Assembly: GCF_014127485.1 (NCBI RefSeq)
Contig: NZ_CP059903.1
Coordinates: 4,028,001-4,092,000, forward strand
Origin: Nocardioides dongkuii
Lineage (GTDB): Bacteria; Actinomycetota; Actinomycetes; Propionibacteriales; Nocardioidaceae
Reading direction: 5' to 3'
DNA: 64,000 nucleotides
Positions within the stretch are counted from its first letter, which is position 1, and each line of letters opens with the position of its first letter. The notes beneath the pieces were generated by a model. The model saw only the letters and a list, made by a program, of their open reading frames with translations, did no database searches and had not been told where the DNA came from. The translations under genes and the position numbers were made by a program. Of the stretch, positions 8,755 through 16,530 are shown piece after piece.

Positions 8755-9285
8755 GTGAGAGTCGCCGTGGCCGTGGCCGTCGCCGTGCTGGCGGTCCTCG
8801 TCGGCGCCGTCTCGTTCCTGCGATGGTGGACGCACCCCACCGTCTTCGGGGGTCTCGGGGACTCCTTCGCCACGTCGGGGCCGCGCCCCGTCGCCGACGC
8901 CGCCCTCTCCACGACCGTGGTCTTCCCCCGGGTCGACGGCGAACCGGAGACCGTGACGATCGACCGCGCCGAGGCGGTCTTCGCGGCCAACACGGCGGAG
9001 GCCACCGTGTCCTTCTCCATCTGCCACCTCGGAGCCGACGAGGACCCCATCGGCTCGGTCGACCGCCCCGAGAAGTACTGCGCGGACGTCGTGCCCCTCG
9101 AGCCGGGAGCGAGGTTCCGCCACGGCGTACCCGACAGCGACTACCTGTTCGCCACCATCGCGCCCACCCGGGCCGGCGTCGCGCACCTCGCGGAGATCGA
9201 GCTCACCTATCAGCGGGGCGCCGGCCACCTCTACCAGCGCGGCACCGAGACGATCCGCGTGGACCGCAAGGTCACCGCCGAGTAG
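8755..9285 (+). CDS. Membrane-anchored or exported protein of unknown function
   Basis: The protein has 176 residues from GTG 8755. An N-terminal hydrophobic helix (residues 2-20, very Val/Ala rich) would anchor or export it. The rest is a soluble beta-rich domain with two Cys residues (ICHL and YCAD), which could form a disulphide outside the cell. No family is recognised. A TATCGT hexamer at 8741-8746 lies 8 nt before the start and suggests a leaderless transcript. The next gene follows after 10 bp, so co-transcription is likely. Confidence 0.6.
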   Translation: MRVAVAVAVAVLAVLVGAVSFLRWWTHPTVFGGLGDSFATSGPRPVADAALSTTVVFPRVDGEPETVTIDRAEAVFAANTAEATVSFSICHLGADEDPIGSVDRPEKYCADVVPLEPGARFRHGVPDSDYLFATIAPTRAGVAHLAEIELTYQRGAGHLYQRGTETIRVDRKVTAE

Positions 9286-9295
9286 GAGAGCGACC

Positions 9296-9646
9296 ATGAT
9301 CCTGCGACGTTGGCGAGGGGCCGTGCGGGCGGAGGACGCCGAGGCCTACCTCGCGCACCAGGGCGAGACGGGGGTGCGTGACTACCGCGCCACCCCGGGC
9401 AACCTCGGCGTCCTGGTGCTGCGGCGCCCGGTGGGCGAGCTCGTCGAGGTGATCACGCTGTCCCTGTGGGCCTCGATGGACGACGTCCGCCGGTTCGCGG
9501 GCGACCGGCCGGAGGTGGCCGTCTTCTACCCCGGCGACGACGACCTCCTCGTCGAGAAGGATCCGCACGTCGACCACTACGAGGTGACGGACGTCGACCT
9601 CGATCCCCGCCTCCGCGCGGACACAAGCGCCGACTCGCCGAACTAG
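9296..9646 (+). CDS. Antibiotic biosynthesis monooxygenase (ABM)-like protein
   Basis: This is a 116-residue protein beginning MILRRWRGAVRAEDAEAY. It follows the ABM/dimeric alpha-beta barrel pattern: an N-terminal strand, a helix, then GNLGVLVLRR, VEVITLSLW and a Phe/Tyr-rich C-terminal strand. Members are small dimeric heme-degrading or quinone-forming enzymes, or proteins without known activity. The ATG at 9296 follows AGGAG. The last residues (RADTSADSPN) are encoded by a dispersed repeat (see 9621-9640), so the C-terminus may have been changed by repeat insertion. Confidence 0.65.
   Translation: MILRRWRGAVRAEDAEAYLAHQGETGVRDYRATPGNLGVLVLRRPVGELVEVITLSLWASMDDVRRFAGDRPEVAVFYPGDDDLLVEKDPHVDHYEVTDVDLDPRLRADTSADSPN
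9621..9640. repeat. Dispersed repeat ACACAAG + CGCCGACTCG, copy 1
   Basis: The sequence ACACAAGCGCCGACTCGCCG covers the 3' end of the ABM-like gene. Near-identical copies occur at 22086-22105 and 59581-59599. The palindromic half, CGCCGACTCGGCG in its perfect form, occurs twice more at 48117-48149. In this copy the palindrome has one mismatch. Confidence 0.6.
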
Positions 9647-9653
9647 AACGCGT

Positions 9654-9659
9654 TACAGT
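9654..9659 (+). promoter_or_regulatory. Candidate -10 element TACAGT of the SDR gene
   Basis: TACAGT ends 8 nt before the ATG at 9668 and there is no ribosome-binding site, consistent with a leaderless or near-leaderless mRNA. Confidence 0.4.
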
Positions 9660-9667
9660 CCCCGGCC

Positions 9668-10477
9668 ATGAGGACGTACGTCGTGACCGGGGCCGCGTCG
9701 GGGATCGGGGCGGCCACCACGGTGCTGCTGCGCGAGCAGGGCGGCCGGGTGATCACCGTCGACCAGCGCAACGCCGACGTGGTCGCCGACCTGGCCACCG
9801 CGGACGGCCGGGCGGCGGCGGTCGCCGGCGTCCAGGCGCTGACCGACGTGGTCCACGGGCTGGTGCCGGCCGCCGGGATCGGCGGGTTCACCGGCGTCGA
9901 CTCGGCGCTGGTGGTGTCGGTGAACTACTTCGGCGCGCTCGCGCTGGTGCGCGGGCTGCACCAGCAGCTCGCGGCGGCCGCGGACGACGGCGGCGCGGGG
10001 GTCGTCCTGCTGGCCTCGAACTCGATCACCGGCATGCCGGGCTGGGAGGCCTCGGTGGCCGGCCACTGCCTGCGCGACGACGAGCCCGCCGCTCGGGAGG
10101 CCGCGAGCCGGGTCGACTCGGTGATGGTCTACCCGGCGACGAAGGCGGCGCTGGCCTGGTGGGCGCGGCGCGAGGGCGTCACCGAGCACTGGATCGGCCA
10201 CGGCATCCGGCTCAACGCGGTCGCCCCCGGCATGGTCACCACCCCGATGAGCGACCAGCTGCGGGCGGACCCGGTGCTGGGCCAGTTCGCCGACACCTAT
10301 CCCACCGCCGTCGGCCGGCCCGGCCGGCCCGAGGAGATCGCCGCGCCGATCGCGTTCCTGCTCTCCGCGGCGGCCTCGCTCGTGGTCGGCGCGGTGCTGT
10401 TCGTCGACGGCGGCACCGACGCGATCCTGCACCCGGTCTCCCCGGAGGGCTGGCAGGTCGGCCCGATCGAGGCGTGA
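9668..10477 (+). CDS. SDR family NAD(P)-dependent oxidoreductase
   Basis: A 269-residue classical short-chain dehydrogenase. TGAASGIGAATTVLL is the nucleotide-binding glycine motif. VPAAGIGG replaces the NNAG strand, LLASNSIT carries the catalytic Ser, and YPATKAAL carries the Tyr-x3-Lys pair. It resembles 3-alpha-hydroxysteroid dehydrogenase/carbonyl reductases that have an extra loop before the catalytic Tyr. The stop is TGA at 10475-10477, and the dehalogenase-like gene starts 5 bp later, so the two form an operon. A haloalkane dehalogenase makes alcohols, which an SDR could oxidise, and this gives a plausible shared pathway (inference). Confidence 0.88.
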   Translation: MRTYVVTGAASGIGAATTVLLREQGGRVITVDQRNADVVADLATADGRAAAVAGVQALTDVVHGLVPAAGIGGFTGVDSALVVSVNYFGALALVRGLHQQLAAAADDGGAGVVLLASNSITGMPGWEASVAGHCLRDDEPAAREAASRVDSVMVYPATKAALAWWARREGVTEHWIGHGIRLNAVAPGMVTTPMSDQLRADPVLGQFADTYPTAVGRPGRPEEIAAPIAFLLSAAASLVVGAVLFVDGGTDAILHPVSPEGWQVGPIEA

Positions 10478-10482
10478 GCACG

Positions 10483-11445
10483 ATGACCGACGTCGTACGG
10501 ACCCCTGACGAGCGCTTCGCCGGCCTGCCGGGCTACGCCTTCGCGCCGCACTACGTCGAGGTCGAGGCCGAGGGGCTCGACCCGCTGCGGATGCACCACC
10601 TCGACGAGGGCCCGGCCGACGGCCCCGTCGCGCTGCTGCTGCACGGCCAGCCGACCTGGTCCTACCTCTACCGCAAGGTCGTCCCGGTGCTCGTCGAGGC
10701 CGGCGTCCGGGTGATCGCCCCGGACAACATCGGCTTCGGCCGCTCCGACAAGCCGACCCGGACCACGGCCTACACGCTGGCCCGGCACGTCGCGTGGACC
10801 CGCAGCCTGGTGACCGCGCTCGACCTGCGCGACGTCACGCTCGTCGCCCAGGACTGGGGCGGCCCGATCGGCCTCAGCGTCCTGGCCGCGGAGCCGGACC
10901 GCTTCGCCCGCGTCGTCGCCGCGAACACGATCCTGCACACCGCGGACCCCGCCCTCGCCGACCGGCTGACCTGGGCGGTGCACGGCGCCGGGGAGTCGCG
11001 GGTGGTGATCGAGGAGGCGCTCCTCGACTACCTGCTGCACACCCAGCGCGCGCCCGAGCTGCGCGCCAGCGACTTCGTCGGCGCGGCCACGGTGCACCCA
11101 CTCCCTCCCGAGGTGCTGGCGGCGTACGACGCCCCGTTCCCCGACGCCCGGCACACCGCGGGGCTGCGCCAGATGACCGCGCTGCTGCCGCTGACCCGCA
11201 ACGACGTGGGCGCCCGGATCGGCCGGCGGACGATGCGGGCGCTGGAGTCCTTCGACCGGCCGTTCCTCACCTGCTACTCCGACGGCGACCCCGCGACCCG
11301 CGGCTGGGAGACGGTCTTCCAGGAGCGCGTCCCCGGCGCCCGTGGCCAGCGGCACGTGGTCCTCCCCGACGCCGGTCACTTCCTCCAGGAGGACGCCGGC
11401 GAGCGGCTCAGCCGCGTGGTGGCCGACGTCATCGCCGCCACCTGA
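10483..11445 (+). CDS. Haloalkane dehalogenase (DhlA-type, subfamily I)
   Basis: The protein has 320 residues from ATG 10483; a GTG at 10474 would add three. The start MTDVVRTPDERFAGL aligns residue by residue with the DhlA/DhmA N-terminus. The alpha/beta hydrolase fold shows HGQPTWSYLYRK (oxyanion region) and VAQDWGGPIG. In the latter, the nucleophile is Asp124 and Trp125 is the first halide-binding residue. His299 in DAGHFLQED is the catalytic base, with an acidic partner likely in YSDGDP (266-269). An Asp nucleophile before Trp, rather than Ser, separates it from esterases. It would hydrolyse haloalkanes to alcohols in the cytoplasm. The natural substrate is unknown. Confidence 0.87.
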   Translation: MTDVVRTPDERFAGLPGYAFAPHYVEVEAEGLDPLRMHHLDEGPADGPVALLLHGQPTWSYLYRKVVPVLVEAGVRVIAPDNIGFGRSDKPTRTTAYTLARHVAWTRSLVTALDLRDVTLVAQDWGGPIGLSVLAAEPDRFARVVAANTILHTADPALADRLTWAVHGAGESRVVIEEALLDYLLHTQRAPELRASDFVGAATVHPLPPEVLAAYDAPFPDARHTAGLRQMTALLPLTRNDVGARIGRRTMRALESFDRPFLTCYSDGDPATRGWETVFQERVPGARGQRHVVLPDAGHFLQEDAGERLSRVVADVIAAT

Positions 11446-11457
11446 GCGCGCGCCGGG

Positions 11458-12282
11458 TCAGAGCGCGGCGTCGATGCCGATCAGCGCGGCGATCGCGGCC
11501 ACCAGCACCACGAGGAACAGCAGCACCATCGAGAGCCGCGACGGACCGCCCGGCATCGGCGCGTACGGCCGGGACGGCGAAGGCTCGACGACGATCTGCC
11601 CCCGCGGCGCCTCCCCCGCGCGGACCAGGTCGTCGCGGAAGGCCGCGGCACTCGGGTAGGAGCCCACGCTCGCGAGCACCCGGTCCAGCTCGGCGCCCCG
11701 GGCGCCCGGCTCGTGGGCGCCCTCCACCAGGGTCGCGAGCAGGTCGCCGAGGGCGCGGACGTCGTCGGCCGGGAGGGCGCCGGGGTCGGGCGGGCTCACC
11801 AGCGGCGGGGCGAGCCAGGCCCGGACGACCTCGCCCTCCTGGTGCAGGAGCACGTGCTCGGTGTCGACCGACCCGTGCACCAGGCCGGCCTCGTGCAGGT
11901 CCGCGAGGCCCGCGGCCAGGTCGGCGACCAGCGCGACGGCGGTGGCCGGCGCCGGCGGGCCGTACTGCTCCCGCAGCCGGTCGATCCCGCCCTCCGGCGC
12001 GAGCTGCGCGGAGACCCAGAGCCGCCCCTCCTCCTCGCCGACCTCGTGCACGGGCAGCAGGTGCGAGGAGTTGATCGCGGTCCAGGCCGTGACCAGCTCG
12101 CGGACCCGCTGCTCGCGCGCGCCGTCGAGGTCCTCGGAGAACACGGTCAGCGCGACGAGCCGCTGCTCCTGCTCGTCCATCGCCTCGAAGACGTCGCTGT
12201 CGGGGCCGTCGCCGAGGCGTCGGCCGACGGCGTACCTGCCCAGCACCGCGCCGGGGTCGGGGAAGGCCGGGTGCTCGCTCAT
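11458..12282 (-). CDS. Membrane-anchored protein pseudokinase
   Basis: The 274-residue protein has a kinase-like N-lobe start (LGRYAVGRRLGDGPDSDVFEA) and a C-lobe segment LHEAGLVHGSVDTEHVLL. Each catalytic landmark is missing. The VAIK lysine is replaced in VALTVF, the HRD-x-K-x-x-N loop is HGSVDTEH, and no DFG is present (WLAPPLV instead). A C-terminal hydrophobic helix (about residues 250-270) follows a Pro-rich linker. It is therefore probably an inactive serine/threonine-kinase-like protein facing the cytoplasm, used for binding or scaffolding. The gene is convergent with the dehalogenase gene and separate from the 2-oxoacid dehydrogenase operon. Confidence 0.8.
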   Translation of the reverse strand: MSEHPAFPDPGAVLGRYAVGRRLGDGPDSDVFEAMDEQEQRLVALTVFSEDLDGAREQRVRELVTAWTAINSSHLLPVHEVGEEEGRLWVSAQLAPEGGIDRLREQYGPPAPATAVALVADLAAGLADLHEAGLVHGSVDTEHVLLHQEGEVVRAWLAPPLVSPPDPGALPADDVRALGDLLATLVEGAHEPGARGAELDRVLASVGSYPSAAAFRDDLVRAGEAPRGQIVVEPSPSRPYAPMPGGPSRLSMVLLFLVVLVAAIAALIGIDAAL

Positions 12283-12340
12283 GGGTGACCGACTACCCAC
12301 GACCCGGGCCGGCCACACCGGACGACCGGCGCGGGCGCGC

Positions 12341-13732
12341 TCACATCAGGAGCGAGAGCGCCGGGTCCTCCATCACGCCGGCCACGTCGGCCAGGAACCG
12401 CGAGCCCTTCTCGCCGTCGATGTGCCGGTGGTCGAAGGAGAGCGCCAGCGTGCACACCTGGCGGACGACGATGCGGTCCTCGCCGCCCTCGGTGAGCACC
12501 CACGGCTGCTTCTTCACCGCGCCGAAGCACAGGATCGCCGCCTCGCCGGGGTTGATGATCGGGGTGCCGCCGTCGACGCCGAACGGGCCGACGTTGGTGA
12601 TCGTGAACGTGCCGCCACTCATCTCCGCCGGCTGGGTGCGCCCCTCGCGCGCGGTCGCCGTGAGCGCCTCGAGCGCGCGGGCCAGGTCGGGCAGCGCGAG
12701 GTCCTGGGCGTCCTTGATGTTGGGGACGACCAGGCCGCGCGGGGTCGCCGCCGCGATGCCGAGGTTGACGTAGTGCTTGAGCACAACCTCGCCGGCCGCG
12801 TCGTCCCAGAACGAGTTGATCTCGGGGGTGCGGCGCATCGCGAGCATGACCGCCCGCGCCAGCACCAGCAGCGGGGTGACCTTGAGGTCGCGGAGCTCGC
12901 GGCGCGCGCGGAGCCTCTCGACCAGCTCCATCGTGCGGGTCACGTCGACGGTGATCCACTCGGTGACGTGCGGGATCGTGAACGCGGACTGCACCATCGC
13001 CGCGCCCATCATCTTGCGGACGCCCTTGATCGGCTCGCGGGTCTCGCGCTCGGGTGCCGAGACGTCATACGAACTGGTCGCTACCGCAGCCGACTCGGAT
13101 GACGTCCCGGCGCCGGCCGCGGCCGCCTCGACGTCGGCGCGGGTGACGGTGCCGTGCGGGCCGGACGGGGTCAGCGTGGCCAGGTCGACGCCGAGGTCCT
13201 TGGCGAGGCGGCGGACCGGGGGCTTCGCGAGCGCGCGCACCGCGGCCGGGGCGGTGGCGGGCGCGGGCACCGCGGAGGTCGCCGGCACGGCGGGCTCGAG
13301 GTCCACGGCCTCCACGACCGGCGCGGCGCCGGGCTCGAACGCGGCCTGGACCTGCACGTTGGCCGCGGCGGCGCCGGGGGTCTTGCGGACCCGGCGGGTG
13401 GGGCCGCGGTCGGCCTTGTTGCGGCCGACCAGGCTCTCGCCCTCGCCGCCGCCGCTGGCGGCCGGGTTGGACAGGTCGATCTCCATCGGCGCCTCGGAGG
13501 CGACACCGACCGCGATGATCGGCGTCCCCACGGCGACCGTCTCGCCCTCGGCCACGAGCAGGGCGGTGACCTCGCCGGCGTACGGCGAGGGCAGCTCGAC
13601 CAGCGACTTGGCGGTCTCGATCTCGACGACGACGTCGTTGACGTCGATCACGTCGCCGACCTTGACCTTCCAGGCCACGATCTCGGCCTCGGTGAGGCCC
13701 TCGCCGACGTCGGGCAGCTTGTACTCGGGCAT
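12341..13732 (-). CDS. bkdC: 2-oxoacid dehydrogenase E2 (dihydrolipoyl acyltransferase), branched-chain type
   Basis: A 463-residue E2 subunit. The N-terminal lipoyl domain has Lys42 in EIETAKSLVELP. A Pro/Ala-rich linker leads to a peripheral subunit-binding domain (KPPVRRLAKDLGVDLATL, about residues 168-185). The C-terminal catalytic domain ends with FDHRHIDGEKG, where H435-x3-D439-G440 is the acyltransferase site. It transfers acyl groups from lipoate to CoA and forms the complex core. It lies 21 bp after the E1beta gene in the order E1alpha-E1beta-E2. A single lipoyl domain and this order fit branched-chain oxoacid dehydrogenase (BkdABC of mycobacteria); pyruvate dehydrogenase remains possible. 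No E3 gene is adjacent. Confidence 0.9.
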   Translation of the reverse strand: MPEYKLPDVGEGLTEAEIVAWKVKVGDVIDVNDVVVEIETAKSLVELPSPYAGEVTALLVAEGETVAVGTPIIAVGVASEAPMEIDLSNPAASGGGEGESLVGRNKADRGPTRRVRKTPGAAAANVQVQAAFEPGAAPVVEAVDLEPAVPATSAVPAPATAPAAVRALAKPPVRRLAKDLGVDLATLTPSGPHGTVTRADVEAAAAGAGTSSESAAVATSSYDVSAPERETREPIKGVRKMMGAAMVQSAFTIPHVTEWITVDVTRTMELVERLRARRELRDLKVTPLLVLARAVMLAMRRTPEINSFWDDAAGEVVLKHYVNLGIAAATPRGLVVPNIKDAQDLALPDLARALEALTATAREGRTQPAEMSGGTFTITNVGPFGVDGGTPIINPGEAAILCFGAVKKQPWVLTEGGEDRIVVRQVCTLALSFDHRHIDGEKGSRFLADVAGVMEDPALSLLM

Positions 13733-13753
13733 CAGGCTCCTCAGGCGATCCGG

Positions 13754-14734
13754 TCAGAAGTCCAGCGAGCGGTCGACGGCGTCCAGCACCCGGTCGAGGT
13801 CGGGGAGGAAGTCCTCCTCGATCCGCGAGGCGGGGTACGGCGTGTCGAAGCCGCCGACCCGTAGCACCGGCGCCTCCAGGGAGTAAAAGCACTCCTCGGT
13901 GATCCGCGCGGAGAGCTCGGCGCCCATGCCGAGGTTGACGTGCGCCTCGTGGCACACGACGGCGCGGCCGGTGCGGCGCACGGAGTCGAGCACCGGCCCC
14001 ATGTCGAGCGGGGAGAGCGTGCGCAGGTCGATGACCTCGACCGAGCGCCCCTCCGTCGCCGCCGCCTCGGCGGCCCGCATCGCGGTCTTCACCGTCGGCC
14101 CGTAGGCGAGCAGGGTGAGGTCGGTGCCGGCCCGGACGACGCGCGAGGTGAACAGCGGGTCGGGGGTCGCCGACTCGTCGAGGTCGGCCTTGTCGGCGTG
14201 GTACTGCCGCTTGGGCTCCAGGAAGATCACCGGATCGTCGCAGGCGATGGCCTGCTGGATCATCCAGTAGCCGTCCACGGGGTTGGAGCAGGCGACCACC
14301 TTGAGGCCCGGGGTGTGCGCGAACTGAGCCTCCGGCGACTCGCTGTGGTGCTCGACCGCGCCGATGCCGCCGCCGAACGGGATGCGGATCACCATCGGCA
14401 TCTTCGAGCGGCCCTTGCTGCGGTGGTGCATCTTCGCGACCTGGCAGACGATCTGGTCGTACGCCGGGTAGACGAACCCGTCGAACTGGATCTCGACCAC
14501 GGGCCGGTAGCCGCGCAGCGCCATGCCGACCGCGGTGCCGACGATGCCGGACTCGGCGAGCGGGGAGTCGATGACCCGGTCCTCGCCGAAGTCCTTCTGC
14601 AGCCCGTCGGTGATCCGGAAGACCCCGCCGAGCTTGCCGACGTCCTCGCCCATGAGCAGGACCTTGGGGTCGTCCTCCATCGCCTGGCGCAGGCCCATGT
14701 TGAGGCCCTTGGCGAGGGTGACCTTGGTGCTCAT
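13754..14734 (-). CDS. bkdB: 2-oxoacid dehydrogenase E1 beta subunit, branched-chain type
   Basis: This 326-residue protein starts MSTKVTLAKGLNMGLRQAM and continues with LMGEDVGKLGGVF, the beta-subunit motif carrying the Glu that activates thiamine diphosphate. The middle has PLAESGIVGTAVGMAL and VYPAYDQIV. The C-terminal transketolase domain begins near residue 200. With E1alpha it forms the alpha2-beta2 decarboxylase that feeds the E2 lipoyl group. Its ATG overlaps the E1alpha stop (ATGA), so the two subunits are translationally coupled, as expected for a 1:1 complex. Confidence 0.92.
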   Translation of the reverse strand: MSTKVTLAKGLNMGLRQAMEDDPKVLLMGEDVGKLGGVFRITDGLQKDFGEDRVIDSPLAESGIVGTAVGMALRGYRPVVEIQFDGFVYPAYDQIVCQVAKMHHRSKGRSKMPMVIRIPFGGGIGAVEHHSESPEAQFAHTPGLKVVACSNPVDGYWMIQQAIACDDPVIFLEPKRQYHADKADLDESATPDPLFTSRVVRAGTDLTLLAYGPTVKTAMRAAEAAATEGRSVEVIDLRTLSPLDMGPVLDSVRRTGRAVVCHEAHVNLGMGAELSARITEECFYSLEAPVLRVGGFDTPYPASRIEEDFLPDLDRVLDAVDRSLDF

Positions 14735-15906
14735 GCGTGGGTCCCCTCGGTCTCGAAGGACTCGAGGTAGGCGGCGTAGCCCGCCTGCTGGACCCGCAGC
14801 TCCTCGGTCTGCTCGGCGTACACGTGCTCGAACATGTCGAGCGGCCGCGGGTCGGGCAGCGCCTTGCAGCCCTCGCGCAGGGTGGCGCCCAGGTCGGCCG
14901 CCTCCTGGTCGAGCTCGGCGAACCACGCGGGGTCCGCGAGGCCGTTGCGCTTGAGGTAGGCGTCCAGCCGCGCGATCGGGTCCTTGAGCTTCCAGCTCTC
15001 CACGTCGGCGGAGAGCCGGTAGCGGGTCGGGTCGTCGGTGGTCGTGTGCGCGCCCATCCGGTAGGTGTAGGCCTCGACCAGCGTCGGGCCCTGGCCGTCG
15101 CGGGCCCGCTGCAGCGCCGCCTGCGTCACGGCGTACGTCGCGAGCACGTCGTTGCCGTCGACGCGGACGCCGGGGAAGCCGAAGCCGAGCGCCCGCTGGT
15201 AGAGCGGGATCCGGGTCTGCCGCTCGATCGGCTCGGAGATCGCCCACTGGTTGTTCTGGCAGAAGAACACGACCGGGGCGTTGTAGGAGGCCGCGAAGAT
15301 GAACGCCTCGTTGACGTCGCCCTGCGAGGACGCGCCGTCGCCGAAGTGGGCGATCACCGCCGCGTCGCGGTCGGGGTCGCCGGTGCCGACGACGCCGTCG
15401 CGCTGCATGCCCATGGCGTAGCCGGTGGCGTGCAGGGTCTGCGCGCCGATGACGATCGTGTAGAGCCCGAAGCCGTGCTCGGCGGGGTCCCAGTCGCCGT
15501 GGTCGACCCCGCGGAAGAGGCCGAGGAGGCGCAGCGGGTCGATTCCGCGGCACCAGGCGACGCCGTGCTCGCGGTAGGTCGGGAAGACGTGGTCCTGGCG
15601 GCGCAGCGCGCGGCCGGCGCCGATCTGGGCGGCCTCCTGGCCCAGCAGCTGGGCCCAGATGCCGAGCTCGCCGTGCCGCTGGAGGGCGGTGGCCTCCACG
15701 TCGATGCGCCGGGTCAGCACCATGTCGCGGTAGAAGCCAAGCAGCTGCTCGGCGTCGAAGTCCAAGTCGAACTCCGGGTGGTGGACGCGCTCGCCCTCCG
15801 GCGTGAGGAGCTGGACGAGGTCCGGGCCGCCGTCGCTCTGCGAGGGGCCGAACACCTCCACGAGGTCCGGGCCGAAGCTGCCCTCGGGACTCGGTTGCTG
15901 GGTCAC
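14731..15906 (-). CDS. bkdA: 2-oxoacid dehydrogenase E1 alpha subunit, branched-chain type
   Basis: The protein has 391 residues from GTG 15906, which is 5 nt downstream of AAGGAG; the GTG at 15912 lies too close to that site. The thiamine-diphosphate motif begins at GDGASSQGDVNEAF and ends FFCQNNQW (about residues 190-220). The substrate region has FPTYREHGVAW. The phosphorylation-loop equivalent YRMGAHTTTDDPTRYR is typical of actinobacterial BkdA/PdhA. It decarboxylates branched-chain 2-oxoacids from Leu, Ile and Val, giving starters for branched fatty acids. It is the first gene of the bkdABC-like operon; a 164-bp upstream region is shared with the divergent SRPBCC gene. Confidence 0.92.
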   Translation of the reverse strand: MTQQPSPEGSFGPDLVEVFGPSQSDGGPDLVQLLTPEGERVHHPEFDLDFDAEQLLGFYRDMVLTRRIDVEATALQRHGELGIWAQLLGQEAAQIGAGRALRRQDHVFPTYREHGVAWCRGIDPLRLLGLFRGVDHGDWDPAEHGFGLYTIVIGAQTLHATGYAMGMQRDGVVGTGDPDRDAAVIAHFGDGASSQGDVNEAFIFAASYNAPVVFFCQNNQWAISEPIERQTRIPLYQRALGFGFPGVRVDGNDVLATYAVTQAALQRARDGQGPTLVEAYTYRMGAHTTTDDPTRYRLSADVESWKLKDPIARLDAYLKRNGLADPAWFAELDQEAADLGATLREGCKALPDPRPLDMFEHVYAEQTEELRVQQAGYAAYLESFETEGTHA

Positions 15907-16058
15907 CTGCACTCCTTCACGTCAGCGGCCGTGCGGGGTCACCGACGACCGCGGATCGGGTCCGGACGGGCGCTGGGTGTGCGCTGTGACCGGGACCACA
16001 TACGGGTGCGGACAACCTATCGCCCGGCGTGCGGCGGGCCAATTCGGGTGCACGTCCC

Positions 16059-16064
16059 TAGGCT
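16059..16064 (+). promoter_or_regulatory. Candidate -10 TAGGCT, leaderless promoter of SRPBCC gene
   Basis: TAGGCT ends exactly 6 nt before the ATG at 16071. Transcription would start at or next to the A of the start codon, and no ribosome-binding site is seen. Confidence 0.5.
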
Positions 16065-16070
16065 CGGGTC

Positions 16071-16520
16071 ATGGGATCTGATGTCATCACCGCCAGCACC
16101 GTCGTCGCGGGCCCGCCGAGCGCCGTCTTCGCGATCCTCGCCGACCCCCGCCAGCACCCGCGCATCGACGGCTCGGGGACCGTACGCGGCACGGTCTCCG
16201 GCCCGGAGCGGCTCAGCCTCGGCGCCGAGTTCGGGATGGACATGAAGCAGGGCGCGCCGTACAAGGTCAAGAACCGGGTCGTGGAGTTCGAGGAGGACCG
16301 GCTGATCGCCTGGCGTCACTTCGGGCAGCACCGCTGGCGCTACGAGCTGGAGCCGGTCGAGGGCGGCACCCGGGTGACCGAGTCCTGGGACCTGACCCGC
16401 TACCCGGCCCCGGTGCGCGTGGTCATGCGCACCCTGATGGGCGGGCGGACGAAGAAGGCGATCGAGGAGACCCTCGTCCGCCTCGGCCGGGCCGTCGCGG
16501 AGGACGCGGCGCGCCCCTGA
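16071..16520 (+). CDS. SRPBCC family (START/Bet v1-like) protein
   Basis: The 149-residue protein shows the SRPBCC pattern: an N-terminal strand TASTVVAGPPSAVFAILAD, central strands with VVEFEEDRLIAWRHF, then WRYELEPVEGGTRVTESWDL and a long C-terminal helix. Members bind hydrophobic ligands in an inner cavity, and some act as cyclases or chaperones. Function here is unknown. It is divergent from the 2-oxoacid dehydrogenase operon and convergent with the GST gene, 10 bp away. Confidence 0.83.
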   Translation: MGSDVITASTVVAGPPSAVFAILADPRQHPRIDGSGTVRGTVSGPERLSLGAEFGMDMKQGAPYKVKNRVVEFEEDRLIAWRHFGQHRWRYELEPVEGGTRVTESWDLTRYPAPVRVVMRTLMGGRTKKAIEETLVRLGRAVAEDAARP

Positions 16521-16530
16521 GGGCCCGCGG

